Origin: Pontivivens marinum
GTDB taxonomy: Bacteria > Pseudomonadota > Alphaproteobacteria > Rhodobacterales > Rhodobacteraceae
Length of the DNA: 64,000 bases
Direction: 5' to 3'
NCBI RefSeq assembly: GCF_900231835.1
Contig: NZ_OCTN01000002.1
Coordinates: 496,001-560,000 of the forward strand
Positions 1-11,200 of the stretch are shown here, piece by piece. Made by a program: the position numbers and the translations under genes. Within the stretch, counting starts at the first letter, position 1, and the number at the start of each line of letters is the position of its first letter. Under the pieces are notes generated by a model. It had not been told where the DNA came from. It worked only from the letters and a program-made list of their open reading frames with translations, and searched no databases.

Positions 1-110
1 AACCAAACCTCACCGCGAAATTGCTGGCGATGAATATCAACATGGCCCCGTAATCGCGGTTTTAGCGGCGCGATGCGATACCAGTCAGAAGAGAGAAAGG
101 ACTGGGCCAC
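1..110 (-). CDS. N-terminus of putative M50-type membrane peptidase (partial, runs off left edge)
   Basis: Reading leftwards, a GTG at 108-110 opens a frame that stays open to the window edge (36 codons). It starts three bases after the stop of the GAF-HlyD adaptor gene, and a GGTGGA inside the adaptor's last codons sits at good ribosome-binding distance. The peptide contains SDWYRIAPLKPRLRGH followed by IHRQQFRGE and W. I recognise this pattern (a few residues, then a proline/arginine segment, then H-x-x-x-HR...FRG) from the start of PqqD-like/site-2-protease (M50) proteins that follow HlyD-type adaptors in giant-exoprotein clusters. That recognition is from memory and rests on 36 residues. 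No catalytic HExxH is within the window. Tight spacing makes it the next cistron of the minus-strand operon. Confidence 0.5.
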   Translation of the reverse strand, partial: MAQSFLSSDWYRIAPLKPRLRGHVDIHRQQFRGEVW

Positions 111-113
111 GTG

Positions 114-1970
114 CTATTCCACCAGACCCATTTGCCACAATTTCAGGCGCGCCCAATCACGGATCGGTCGTGACCAAATTTCAATCACACGGCGATCCGT
201 GTCGATCAACAGACGGCCAGCCCCCTCCATCCCAGGACGCAGCGCGGTCAGATCACCTGATGGCGTCGCCTTCACCTCAAACACCGTCTGGCCCTCACGG
301 TAACGGGCGACGGGGGTTATCGTGGTAATCTCGAACGGGAATGTGGTTTCGGGCAGCGCCGTCACCCGCAGCTCACCTGTTTGGCCAACCACAACATCGC
401 GGATTTGCCGTTCATCCACGTCCAGAATGATCCGGTATTCACCATCCGGCGCGACGGACAGCAAAGGCTCACCCCGATCCACGGCAGAGCCAATCGCTTG
501 GCTCAAATCACCCGATACGATCAAGCCGTCAAAGGGGGCGCGCAACCGAGTACGCTCAATCTGCTCATCAACCAATGCGATCTGGGCGTCGGCTTGCTCA
601 ATCTGGCTGGCCCTGATCCGTGTTTCGGCGCGGTCCCGTGCTGCAACAGCACTATCAAACTCGATCTGTTGACGTGCGCGCGCCGTGACCAGACGCAACC
701 GCTCCAACGCCAATTCGCGATCATCAAGGCGAACCAACAAATCCCCCTGCGCAACGCGATCACCGGGCCTGACCGGTGCCTCGGCCAGAAAACCGTCAAA
801 GGCAGGGGCAATCACACGCTGCACCGCCCCCTCAACCCGCGCATCTGCGCTGATCCGGTAATCCGAACGCAACATCCAGAAGGTCGCTACCAGCAAAACG
901 ACAATTGCGACCAACGCCTTACGCCCCAAATATCCGGGACCGACCAGACGCGCAAATTGCGTGCGCACGACCTCTCCAGCCTTGGTAATGAGCCAGCGAC
1001 CGGCCCGGCGCTTTTCCTCCAGAACGGGGGCGATCACGGTCGCGACCGCCTCCAGCATGTCCAGCTCATCCTGCGCAAAAGGACGGTCCTGCGGGCGTTC
1101 AAAGGTAATCGCGCCGACAAAGGCATCCCGCGCCCATAGCGGCACCGTAAAGATGTGGCCCGCACCCTCCGCCTGCCCCAATTGCGCGTGGCCACGGGTG
1201 GACATCACGACCTCGGTTTCATCTGGCCACAGGACGGTGGCGCGCTGGTCAATCGCCTCATCCATCGCACCGGCAAGCTGCCGTATCAGCGACATTCGTC
1301 GTGAAAACTGCGCGGAATGGCTGACCGCCGCAACCCGCGTCCGACCAAACCGGCGCAGGCCCAGTGAAACCCGATCACAGTCGAACCGCGTCGCCAAATC
1401 TGTCACCGCTGCACGCGAAGCCGTCGGAAATGCATCCCGTTCCGCCACTGTGACAACGGCGTTCAAGGCGTGAACCGCCTGCTCATGCCGCTTTGCATCC
1501 GCGCGGGATTGCTCGGCGCGCATCGCATCCCGCATCCATGCCGAACCCCATTGCAGGTTCCGCATCGCCGCGGACAAAACACCCCGATCCGTAGGGCGCA
1601 TTTCTAATCCGACAAGCCCGAGGATCGTGCCCTCAACCTCCAACGGAACAGCGGCTGCAATTGCGCCCTCCTGTCCCGTTTCTGGCATGCGCCCCCGCAC
1701 AACGGCGCGACCCTGATCATGTGCGGATCGCGCAGCAGCCATCATATCCGCGCCCGGACTGCGTTCCTGTGGGGTAGAGCCCAGCGTAACCGGCCCCCCA
1801 TCGCGCATCAGAAACACCGTACAGGCGACCGGATTCGTTCCAGCCATTTCCGAAATGCGGGTCAGCATCAGCGAAGTCCACGCCGATGCTGCGTCCTGCA
1901 ATCCCTCCGCCGTGACAAGCGCGCGCCATGGGCTTTCGCCCGCTTCGGCAATGCGTGTTTCGGCGGTCAC
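114..1970 (-). CDS. Membrane-anchored HlyD-family adaptor with cytosolic GAF-like domains
   Basis: 618 residues. About 330 residues of soluble N-terminal sequence come first: a GAF-like fold around 20-135 and a clearer GAF domain around 165-320 (ending VPLWARDAFVGAITFERP). A single membrane span follows at about 351-367 (ALVAIVVLLVATFWML). The periplasmic part has the HlyD/lipoyl half-motif AFDGFLAEAPVRPGDRVAQG near 390-410, a helical hairpin, the second half-motif RLRAPFDGLIVSGDLSQAIG, and a beta-barrel region. Known HlyD adaptors bridge an inner-membrane transporter and a TolC-type channel; the cytosolic GAF part is an unusual addition that could sense a ligand or bind a partner. The GTG start overlaps the preceding DUF3467 stop (GTGA), so translation is probably coupled. 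The substrate is presumably the giant protein at the head of the operon. Confidence 0.85.
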   Translation of the reverse strand: MTAETRIAEAGESPWRALVTAEGLQDAASAWTSLMLTRISEMAGTNPVACTVFLMRDGGPVTLGSTPQERSPGADMMAAARSAHDQGRAVVRGRMPETGQEGAIAAAVPLEVEGTILGLVGLEMRPTDRGVLSAAMRNLQWGSAWMRDAMRAEQSRADAKRHEQAVHALNAVVTVAERDAFPTASRAAVTDLATRFDCDRVSLGLRRFGRTRVAAVSHSAQFSRRMSLIRQLAGAMDEAIDQRATVLWPDETEVVMSTRGHAQLGQAEGAGHIFTVPLWARDAFVGAITFERPQDRPFAQDELDMLEAVATVIAPVLEEKRRAGRWLITKAGEVVRTQFARLVGPGYLGRKALVAIVVLLVATFWMLRSDYRISADARVEGAVQRVIAPAFDGFLAEAPVRPGDRVAQGDLLVRLDDRELALERLRLVTARARQQIEFDSAVAARDRAETRIRASQIEQADAQIALVDEQIERTRLRAPFDGLIVSGDLSQAIGSAVDRGEPLLSVAPDGEYRIILDVDERQIRDVVVGQTGELRVTALPETTFPFEITTITPVARYREGQTVFEVKATPSGDLTALRPGMEGAGRLLIDTDRRVIEIWSRPIRDWARLKLWQMGLVE

Positions 1971-2248
1971 GATTCGTCGGTGGTCAGCGGGCCGTGCCGC
2001 GTCTCGTATTCACGCACCACACCTGTCAGGATGGAGTTCAGCCGCTTGGCCGCATGGGGGGTCAGGATCATGCGATTGGTCAAATCAACCCGCACATTTG
2101 AGCCCTCGCCCAAATTCCAGGTCCGGTTGGTGCCAAAGAACAGCTCGATCTGTTCGCGTGTGCCCTGAATGTTGACGACATTGGCAAAATTGGTCGCCAT
2201 GTCGTCATCATTCCAGTCAACCGTTCCGGTGGTGGTGCCGTCGCTCAT
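1967..2248 (-). CDS. DUF3467 family small protein
   Basis: 93 residues, acidic N-terminus, no signal peptide or membrane segment, so probably cytosolic. The body matches the DUF3467 pattern: FANVVNIQGTREQIELFFG, then V-R-V-D-L-T-NRMILTPHAAKRL and a closing YETRHG. Its ATG overlaps the stop of the giant gene (ATGA), and its own stop overlaps the adaptor start. It therefore sits coupled between substrate and adaptor in one operon. A clear paralogue (62465-62770) holds the same place in the right-hand locus; both share the W-(N)D-x-D start, the (Y/F)ANV segment, LFG/FFG, NRM...P.AAKR and YE.R.G. The family's biochemical role is not known to me. The position suggests an accessory protein for export or synthesis of the giant protein, which is inference. 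Confidence 0.85.
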   Translation of the reverse strand: MSDGTTTGTVDWNDDDMATNFANVVNIQGTREQIELFFGTNRTWNLGEGSNVRVDLTNRMILTPHAAKRLNSILTGVVREYETRHGPLTTDES

Positions 2249-5200
2249 CGTTTGGTCCGCTCCCTACGCTGCGTCGCCACCGTAACGCCCGCCGCGACGA
2301 GGGCAACACCCTCCAGCGTTTCTTCGATCAGCCAATCGGCATCATCCAGTTCAGGCGTGGCTGGTGCAGGTGCTGCGTCTGCACGCGGCGCCTCCTCACC
2401 ACTGACAATCCACAGGCCGCCCATATCATCGACATAGGCGAACAGCGTGCCGTCACTGTCAAAGAATTCCAGCGCAACCTCGGCCCCGGTCGTGATCGGC
2501 TGCGCCGGACCCTCAGTTGCCTCGAACCGGCCGGTTTCCTCATTGAAGACATAGGCCGGAACCGCACCATCATCCGAGGTGTTCAGCGTGATATGTGACA
2601 GAGAACCACGTGTGATCGTCGTCTCACCAGACAGGCCGCCGATTACGTCGCCGTCCTGCAAGCCGCAGGTCGCCATCAGCCCCTCATCCGCGTCGCATAG
2701 CGCATCGGTCAGCGCATCCAGACCTTCCGCATCGGCCTGTGGCGTCAGTGGCAGAACCTCACGGCTGAGCCCCATATCGATGGCGCCGAATGGCTTGGAC
2801 GCCTCCAACCCGATCTCGGCAAAGGCCGTTGCGCCCATTGTCGGTTCCGCCTTTGGCAGAACATCGGCCAAGCGTGCCTCAAGCCGTGGCGTCAATGCCA
2901 CCGGTGCGGCTGGCGTCGAAATGTCCGCGTCGAGGTAGACATGCCCCTCAGGCAGCGGGCTGACATAATCGGTCAGCGTCGTTGCAACAAAGACGAAGTC
3001 AACATCCCGACGATCCAGCAAACGCTCGGTGCTATCGGCCATGAAGATGTTATCAGCCTCAACAGTGCCGCCCATTTGGCCGCGTCCTGCGCCCATCATC
3101 AGGCCCGCACCAATCCGTGCACCAGCATCCGTGTCGGCGAGGAAGTAACCCTCATCGCCCAGGATCATATCCGCGCCAGTGCCTGTATCGATCAAATCTG
3201 TGCCCGCGCCGGCGATGACCATATCGTCGCCTGCACCCACATAAATCAGATCGCCACCGCCTGTGCCGCTTTCAGTTACGCGTGCGGAATAGACAGCCCA
3301 GCCACCGGTCGTATCCGTGGACCGGATTGAAACCGTACCCGCATCACCGATAACCAAATCACCCAGATCCGATGTCGAGTTATTGCCGTGAACCTCGATA
3401 TAATCGTCACCCATACCGCCGATGACGATATCCGCGCCAGCGCCGGTATTGATCACATCCTTGCTGCCCAATTGGCCATCCGTGCTGGACAGCAATTGCA
3501 GGGCAATCGGCACCGCATCAGCATGAACTACACCGTTATTGCCACGTGCGCGGCCATTATCGCCAAAGATCACGTTATCGCCTGCACCTGCGCTGATATT
3601 ATCCTCACCCAAGCCGCCGATGATCAGGTCAGCACTGTCGCCTGTGATAATGCGATCCGCACCACCCGTGTTTCCACGCGAAGCAGCCTCGCTGAGGATA
3701 TAGCGGCCATCAGCACCCAATGTGCGGAAGGTCAGAATACCCGCATCCGCCAGCACAATGTTAGACGCATCGCCCGCAGCCGTTGCATATAGCTGCGCGA
3801 CATCGGCACCAACACCTGCGATCAGAATATCCGCGCCGTCGCCTGCGGTGATGTAGTCGGCACCGCCGCTATTCACCTGATCGCTAACCGCCATCGTCAG
3901 ACGGATCGGAGCATTGCCAGATCCCAGCACACCTGTTGCCTCGCCTACCAATGCGCCTGCATCCGCCAGCGCGATGTTATCGCCGGAGCCGAGGTTGATC
4001 TCATCCCCGCCCATGCCGCCAATCACCAGATCGGAACCGCCCATGGTCGTGATAACATCACCGCCACCAGTGGTCGCGGCCAAGGATTGCATCAGCGTGA
4101 CGATATAATCGCCGTCCGCCTCTAGCGCGCGCACCTTGATCACACCCTCATCACCCAGAACGATATCTGCCAGATCGGCCGCGGAGTAACCCGTGGTAAT
4201 CCGGTCGCCATCCGCACCGCCGATGACAATATCGCGTCCTTCACCTGTGATGATCTGATCCGCGCCACCGATGGTGTAATCCGTGCTGCGCGCCTCAACC
4301 AAGGCAATCGCTGCACTGCCGGTGTAAACCAGATCCGTCAGGCTGCCGATCAGCATACCGTTATCGCCGATCGCGATGTTGTCACCAGACCCTAGGTCCA
4401 GCTCATCCACATCCGCGCCACCGATTACAATGTCGGACCCAGTGCCAAGCTGGATGATATCCGCCCCGCCCTTATCCGCATTTACGGTAGCAATCTGGCT
4501 GAGGATATAGCGCCCATCCGCCGTCAGCGCGCGGAAATCGAGTACCGCATTATCGCCAACAACAATATTGGTTCCGCCATCCGACACGATCTCATCCGCG
4601 TCCGATCCGCCGATGATGATATCCGCGCCAGTACCGGTAAAGATCGTATCCGACCCCGCATTTGCAACATCGCTCGTCACAACCTGAACCAGCGAGATTG
4701 GCGCAGCATCGCCGCCCAGTGTCGCCGTCAGGCTGCCGATCAATGTACCTGTATCGCCCAGAATGATGTTATCGCCATCGCCGCCGCCCAGATCATCGGA
4801 ACCTGCACCACCAATCAGGATATCAGCGCTGTCATCAGTGATAATCACGTCATCACCACCAACCGCATCATCAAATGTCGCAGCCGAGGCGAGGATATAG
4901 ACACCCCCGACCGAGGCTTCGCGCAGGATCAGCACCGCGTTATCGCCCGCAATGATGTCACCCTTATACGGGTTGCGGCTGTTGATCGTGGTAAAGGCAT
5001 CGTCGCCCGAGCCCATGATCACGATATCCGCACCAGCACCCGCTGTGATGATGTCGTTACCGGCCAGATCGGTGCGGCGGCTCTCCGCGCGCTCCAACCG
5101 GATTGGTGCAGCACCCGATAGCGGGTTCAGCGTGGCAGAGCCGATCAGCAGGCCAGCATCACCGATTGCGATATTGTCGCCCTCGCCCAGCTCGATCGTG

Positions 5201-8200
5201 TCTTGCTCGGCACCGCCCAGAACAATGTCACCGCCAGCGCCGGTTGTGATCTCATCCACGTCGCCCACAGTCTCATCAGTGGTTTCCGCCAATGTCAGGA
5301 TCGGATGCGTATCCGTCGTGATATCCGTGCGGAATACCAGTCGCGCATAATCACCCGCAACAATATCGCCCAGATCCGAACTGGACCCGTTGCCATCCGT
5401 TTGAATGCGGTCGGAACCATAACCACCCATCACGATGTCATAGCCGCTGCCGCCGGTCAGAACGTCGCTGTCGCCGGCCGCAACATCGGTGCCCAGAATG
5501 GTCGCAACCGCCATCGGTAGACCCGCTGTAGGTGTCACACCTGCCGTGCCCGTGATTTGTGCGTAATCGCCGATGATGATGTTTGTACCATCACCACCCG
5601 TCACGCGATCCTCGCCCGCGCCACCCATCAGGATGTCCGCGTCACTGCCGCCAAAGACGAAATCATCGCCGCCGATTGTGACCGACAGGCCGCCAATCTC
5701 AACGGCATAGACACCATCGAAATTGACATAGCCGTGATCACCGAAGGCAATGTTCGCATCTGCTCCAACATCAATCCGGTCATCGCCCTTGCCGCCCAGA
5801 ACGATATCCGCACCGGCATCGCCCGCAACAGTATCGTTTCCGCCAAAGTCGAAGGTCCGGCTTTCCACGCGGCTGACACTGCCGGTTGTGGACATGCGCA
5901 ACGTTCCGGCCAGCTGATAGATATAACCATAATCCGCCAGAATGATGTCAGCGCCGGCGCCGCCCTCGATGCTATCGGCACCGGGTGCACGGGTATCGGC
6001 ACTGTCGAATTCGGGCGTCATATCAACGGTGTTATCTACGATCAGCTCACGGCTCAGAACCTCAACACGGAAGCCCGCATCGCCATAAATGTGGTCATCA
6101 CCACCCTGCCCGTCGATCCGGTCATTGCCGGAACCACCCGCAATATGATCGCCACGCTGCGAGCCTGTGATCGTGTCGTCGCCAACACCACCATAGATCG
6201 TCAGCCCGGCATTCTGAACGTTGCTGGCATCAATGATATCCGCGAAATCATTCGGGTCATATCCGACACCACCATTCACTGCGTCAAAGCTGAGCGCGTT
6301 GCCGTTCACGGCACCACCCTCCCAGTTATAACGCGCGCCATCGGTATCCGTATCGCCATAGACAACGAACAGCGTGTCCGTCGTCACGTCGTTAATGGTG
6401 ATCCGGTCCGAACCGCCGCCGCCATGAACCAGCGTGATCGCCTGCGCCGTGACACCATCCGCCGTAGCGTTGGAGCCATCAACGGTGAAGCTGTCATCGC
6501 CCTGACCCAACAGAACTTCGGTCACTTCGATCTGCTGGAAACTGACGCCACGATCATAGGTCTTGTAGATCGGCTCGTCCGGCGTGCCCTCGTTAAAGGT
6601 CAGCGTGCCCGTGCCCATGCCCAACCCGTTGATCAGAGTGCGGGAAACCCCGTTCGCATCAACGATATTGCTCATAAAGCCCGCATCCACGGCGACAGAT
6701 GTATCATTGTGCAGGAAGACGCGGTCCGTCTGCTGCGTTTCGTCAATGACAACATTGATGTCACGTGGGCCGCTATCGCGTTCCGTTGGCAACATAACCG
6801 CGCTGTGAATTTCACGACCTGTGGTCGGACCACCATCAATGATCAGCGGGCCTGCGATTTTCGAGGCCGTATGCGGCTCCGTCGCGAAGACCTTGGTCAC
6901 ATAGCTCAGGCTATCAGGGATGAAGTCCGGATCGGCCTCCAGAGTAACGGTAACCGCCTGATCCCAGTTATCCTTGGTAAAGGTCACCTGCGCAACCGTT
7001 ACATCCAGTGTGCCTGCAACCGTTTCATTCACAACGGACATACCGCCGGACAGCTCGATCCGCGTGCCGCCCTCAGTCACCGCGCCTACCGCATAGGCGC
7101 CGTTATTGCTGGCAGTGCCTGTCACGTCGATATGCTGACCGATTGCGAAATCATCATCGCGGAAATCACCGCCATCCGTGCGGATGATGTAATCCGGCCC
7201 GTCAGGGTTATGCACGAATTGCAGGGTGCCGCTATACAGCGCCAGCTGGTTCAGAACGACGCGGCCACCGGCCACAACCCGTGTCTGGCCATCATCCGCG
7301 ATGTTGATCGTAACATCCTGCGTTGGTGCCTTGGTCAGGCGCAGCGAGTATGTATCCGTCTCACCCGCCTGATCAATGATCAGCGTGTCGCCGTTACTCT
7401 CACGCACGATCACGCCGGCACTGTCGCCATCCGAGACGGTGACATCCAGGAAGCTTTCGGTCGTTGCATCATAAACACCGCCCGAGGTGCCAATGGTATG
7501 GGTGATGCGAATGCCCTCGTTATTCTCAACAATACCGTCCGCTTTGGCCGTTACCGTTACCGTCTGCGCCTGATCCCAGTTGCTGGCATCGAAGCTGAGA
7601 ACACGCTTGGAATAGGTCAGATCGCCCGAATTGCTATCGTCGCTCAGCGTGACGGTCACAACCTCACCGGCAGCGGGTTCGCGTGTCAGGCGGATATCGT
7701 AGGTATCCGTGATTTCGGAGCCGGAAACACCCTCATGCAGATAGGTGTCGGTGCCGCTTTCGATGATCAACAACTCAGGCTTATCATCATCCAGAACCGT
7801 GATTTCAGCGTTCTCGACCTGTGCTTGGTCAAAGTTCGCATCCGCCGATTTCACGCCATGGCTGATCTGAACGATCCGCTGGCCTTCCTCGGCTGCGTCC
7901 TGCGCTGCCTCAACCGTTACCGTCTGCGCGACGTTCCAGTTTGTGGCATCGAATGTCAGAACCAGTGCATCGGTAAAGTCGGTACCATTGGCCGAAACAC
8001 GCACGCTATCGGCAATGCCGCCGGTTGCGCTGACGGTTGAGGCGAGCACCTCATCGCCGCCCTCGAACACACCCTCAATCGTGATGGTCGTGTCCGTGAC
8101 CGAGGTAATGCGGTACGTGCCGTCATTATCCAGATCAGTCGTCCCTGCCAGCGTGATCGAGTGGTGATCGGCAAAGCCATCCGTCAGCCAGCTGCCCGTG

Positions 8201-11200
8201 CTGCGCGTGATCGTTGTGCCGCTAATCGCCAGCCCCGGTGTGCCGGTGATGCCAGGCACCGTCAGGTCACGATCCTGTAGCGAGGCACGCCCAGCCGAAA
8301 CCGTCACATAAACCGCAGCCGTCGGTGCCGCCGCCAGAACAACGGTGTACACATCCGAGCCGCCGGCCTCATCCACCGTCAGATCGCCCAGTGTTGATCC
8401 GGTATCGTTGGAAATAACCACCTGACCTTTGTTCGGATCGGCAATGGTTGTGCCCAGACCAGCGATGAATACGCCATCATAGCTGTCATCCGCCGATACG
8501 CCCTGATGATCGATCAGACCCGAACGGCCATCAATATCGGAGGAGATAATCTGCTCCGTCACATCACCCGCAATGGTGAAGGTATCCGATCCCAGACCGC
8601 CGATCACATTGGTCACGGCATAGGCGCTGGTGGACAGGATGAAGAAGTTATCATCGCCCTCCAGACCATCAATTTCCAGCGCTTCCTCCGCGCCCGAGAT
8701 GGAGATGTTCAGACCCGCGCCAAATACACCCTCGGACGTGATGACGAAGTTATCATCCGCCTCCGTACCCAATACGATGACGCGGTCAAAACCGGCACCG
8801 CCATCAATATCCACAGGCGCGTTGACGTTATACTGGATTTTGTCGTCGCCGCCGCCGGCTTTAACCTCAACCAGGTTATCAGCAGTGCCCGAACCGTCAC
8901 CCTCCAGGACAAAGGCACGCACGATGAACTCATCATTCCCGTCCTCGCCCTCCAGCTTCAGCTTGGCCTTGTTGGAATAGACCGTGAAGGTGTCCTCACC
9001 CTCGCCACCCTTGGCATTGGTGGCAAAGCGGATGCCCTTGGACAGCCAGCCGCGTGTGGTCAGCAGCGCGTCGATATCATCACCCGCCGCAATGCCGTTA
9101 TCGGCAAAGAATTCGCTGCTTGGTTTGTTGCCGAAGATTTGGCCGAACTGGAACGTATCATCGCCCTTGCCGCCATCCATCGTCATCATCGTCGCGTTAT
9201 CATCCGAGATAAACACGTCGTCGCCCTCATGCCCGAACAGGGTCAGACGACCATTAAGCGTGGTATCATAGTTGATACGCTCAACCGATTGCGGACGATC
9301 CGATGCATTGCTGCGGATCTGATCCTCGGTTCCGTGCATCAGCGCCGCGAAGTTACCACGGCTCAGGAAGATATCCGCATCGGACGTGCCGTCGATCTGC
9401 ATCGTGTCGGCGCCGTCATTTTCGGTGCCGCTATCATAGACATTGATGATGTAATCCTTGGCACCCGCGGCGCCCGCGACCGAACCCCATGTTTGCAGCA
9501 GGATATCATCCGAGCCTATACCGCCATCAACCAGCAGGCTGTCGCCGGTGGATTGGGCGTCCAGACGCACAATCTGGAACCGGTCATCACCCGTCTCACC
9601 GCGCAGCACGGCCTCACCATCGAACGCGGCCGGGTCTAGCAGCCAGAGCATGTCGTCATCTTCGCCCAGATCGATATTGATATAGGTCGCATCCCAAGTG
9701 GCGGTTTCAATCCGCACCTGATCGCGATCATCCGTTCCGGTGATCGCTTGCTCACCCGTATCAATCTGGATCGCATCAACCGCCGTCACACTGCCCCGCA
9801 GGAAGGTCACGAAATCACGACCCGCGCCGGTATTCAGCACAACGTCATCACCCGCGCTAACCGTCGCATCAGTAAAGGTAATCCGGCCCTCACCCGACGA
9901 GGTGCGGATATCCAGATCACGGCCCGCAACGATGCGACCATTTCCGGTGACATTCAGAACTGTCTTACCCGACAGCTGGTCGTTGATCCGCACATCACGC
10001 ACCGCGCTGATCAAACCGTCATGGTTGATCGTATCCGTCGCGCCATCATCGACACCCATCGTGACGTTCACATCACCCGCAACAGTAGTGGAAACCGTTG
10101 AGTTCAGATCGAACGTATAGGTGTCATCCCCCGCACGCCCGTCCAGCTCCACATAATCCTCAGCCGAGATGGTCGAGTTCACCAGATCCAGCGTGCCCGT
10201 TCCATCGGAGAGTTCCAGATTGATGTTATCACCGGCCAGAAGGCTGCTGGAGATCAGAGCAATATCCGTCGTGCCCGCATCACGATCCCAGATCACAGCA
10301 TCCGTCGCGGCAGAGATCAACGCATGGGTCAGCGTAACCGTTTCGGCAGCATTATCATTTACGCCGAGGTCCAGCAGAACCTCACCCGTCAGCGCCCGAA
10401 TAATTGCAGCATCGCCAGATGTACCCGTGACTTGCAGGTTGTCATCGCCTGCATTCAGATACATCACGACATAGGTTTGCGCCTCGATCGTGCCGGTATT
10501 TGTAACATTATCAGTGCCCGTCGCACCGTCAAAGCGGACATACCCCTCGGTCGATTGGATCGTGCCAGAGTTCGCGAAATCCGTTGTGCCACTGCCAGCA
10601 TTGCTGATCGTGACCGAGGTTTTACCCGTGATCTCACCCTTAACGGTCAGCGTTTCCGCGCCCGCATCATCAGCACCGAAGTCGATATTCACGACCGCCG
10701 CAACCGCACCGGTATTGGTGGCACGCAGGGCGCCCGTTGCCTCAACCGTCACCGCATCAGAACCATCGCCCGCATCCAGCTCGAACCGCTCGCTGGCTGT
10801 CATGGCACCGTCCAGCAGAACCGTATCACCACCATCGCCAAGGATGAATTCGATCAGGCTGCCCGACGAAATACCACCGGTAATGGTGTAGCTGGACGTA
10901 TCGCCAGCGCCGTCATCATTCACCTGAACCGTCGTCGCGGCATTGATCTGCCCCAAGACAGTCAGCGTTTCCGCCGCGCTATCGCCCTGCCCCAGATCAA
11001 TCGTGACCGAGGAGGCAACCGAAGTAACCGTACCACTGACCGAGGTTACGCTATCCGAACCCTGAGCCGTGTGCAGCGTCACCTCATTTTGTGCCTGCAA
11101 CGATCCCTCGAACCGGATCACATCGTCGCCATCCGACGTATCGACATCCAGAACCGTGCCTGCAATCAGCGAACCTTCAGCCGTCAGCGTGGTTTTACCC

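Noticed and set aside
5557-8040. 827-codon open frame on the plus strand antisense to the first giant
   Set aside because: It mirrors repetitive giant codons, has no ribosome-binding site or recognisable domains, and the minus frame is clearly coding.
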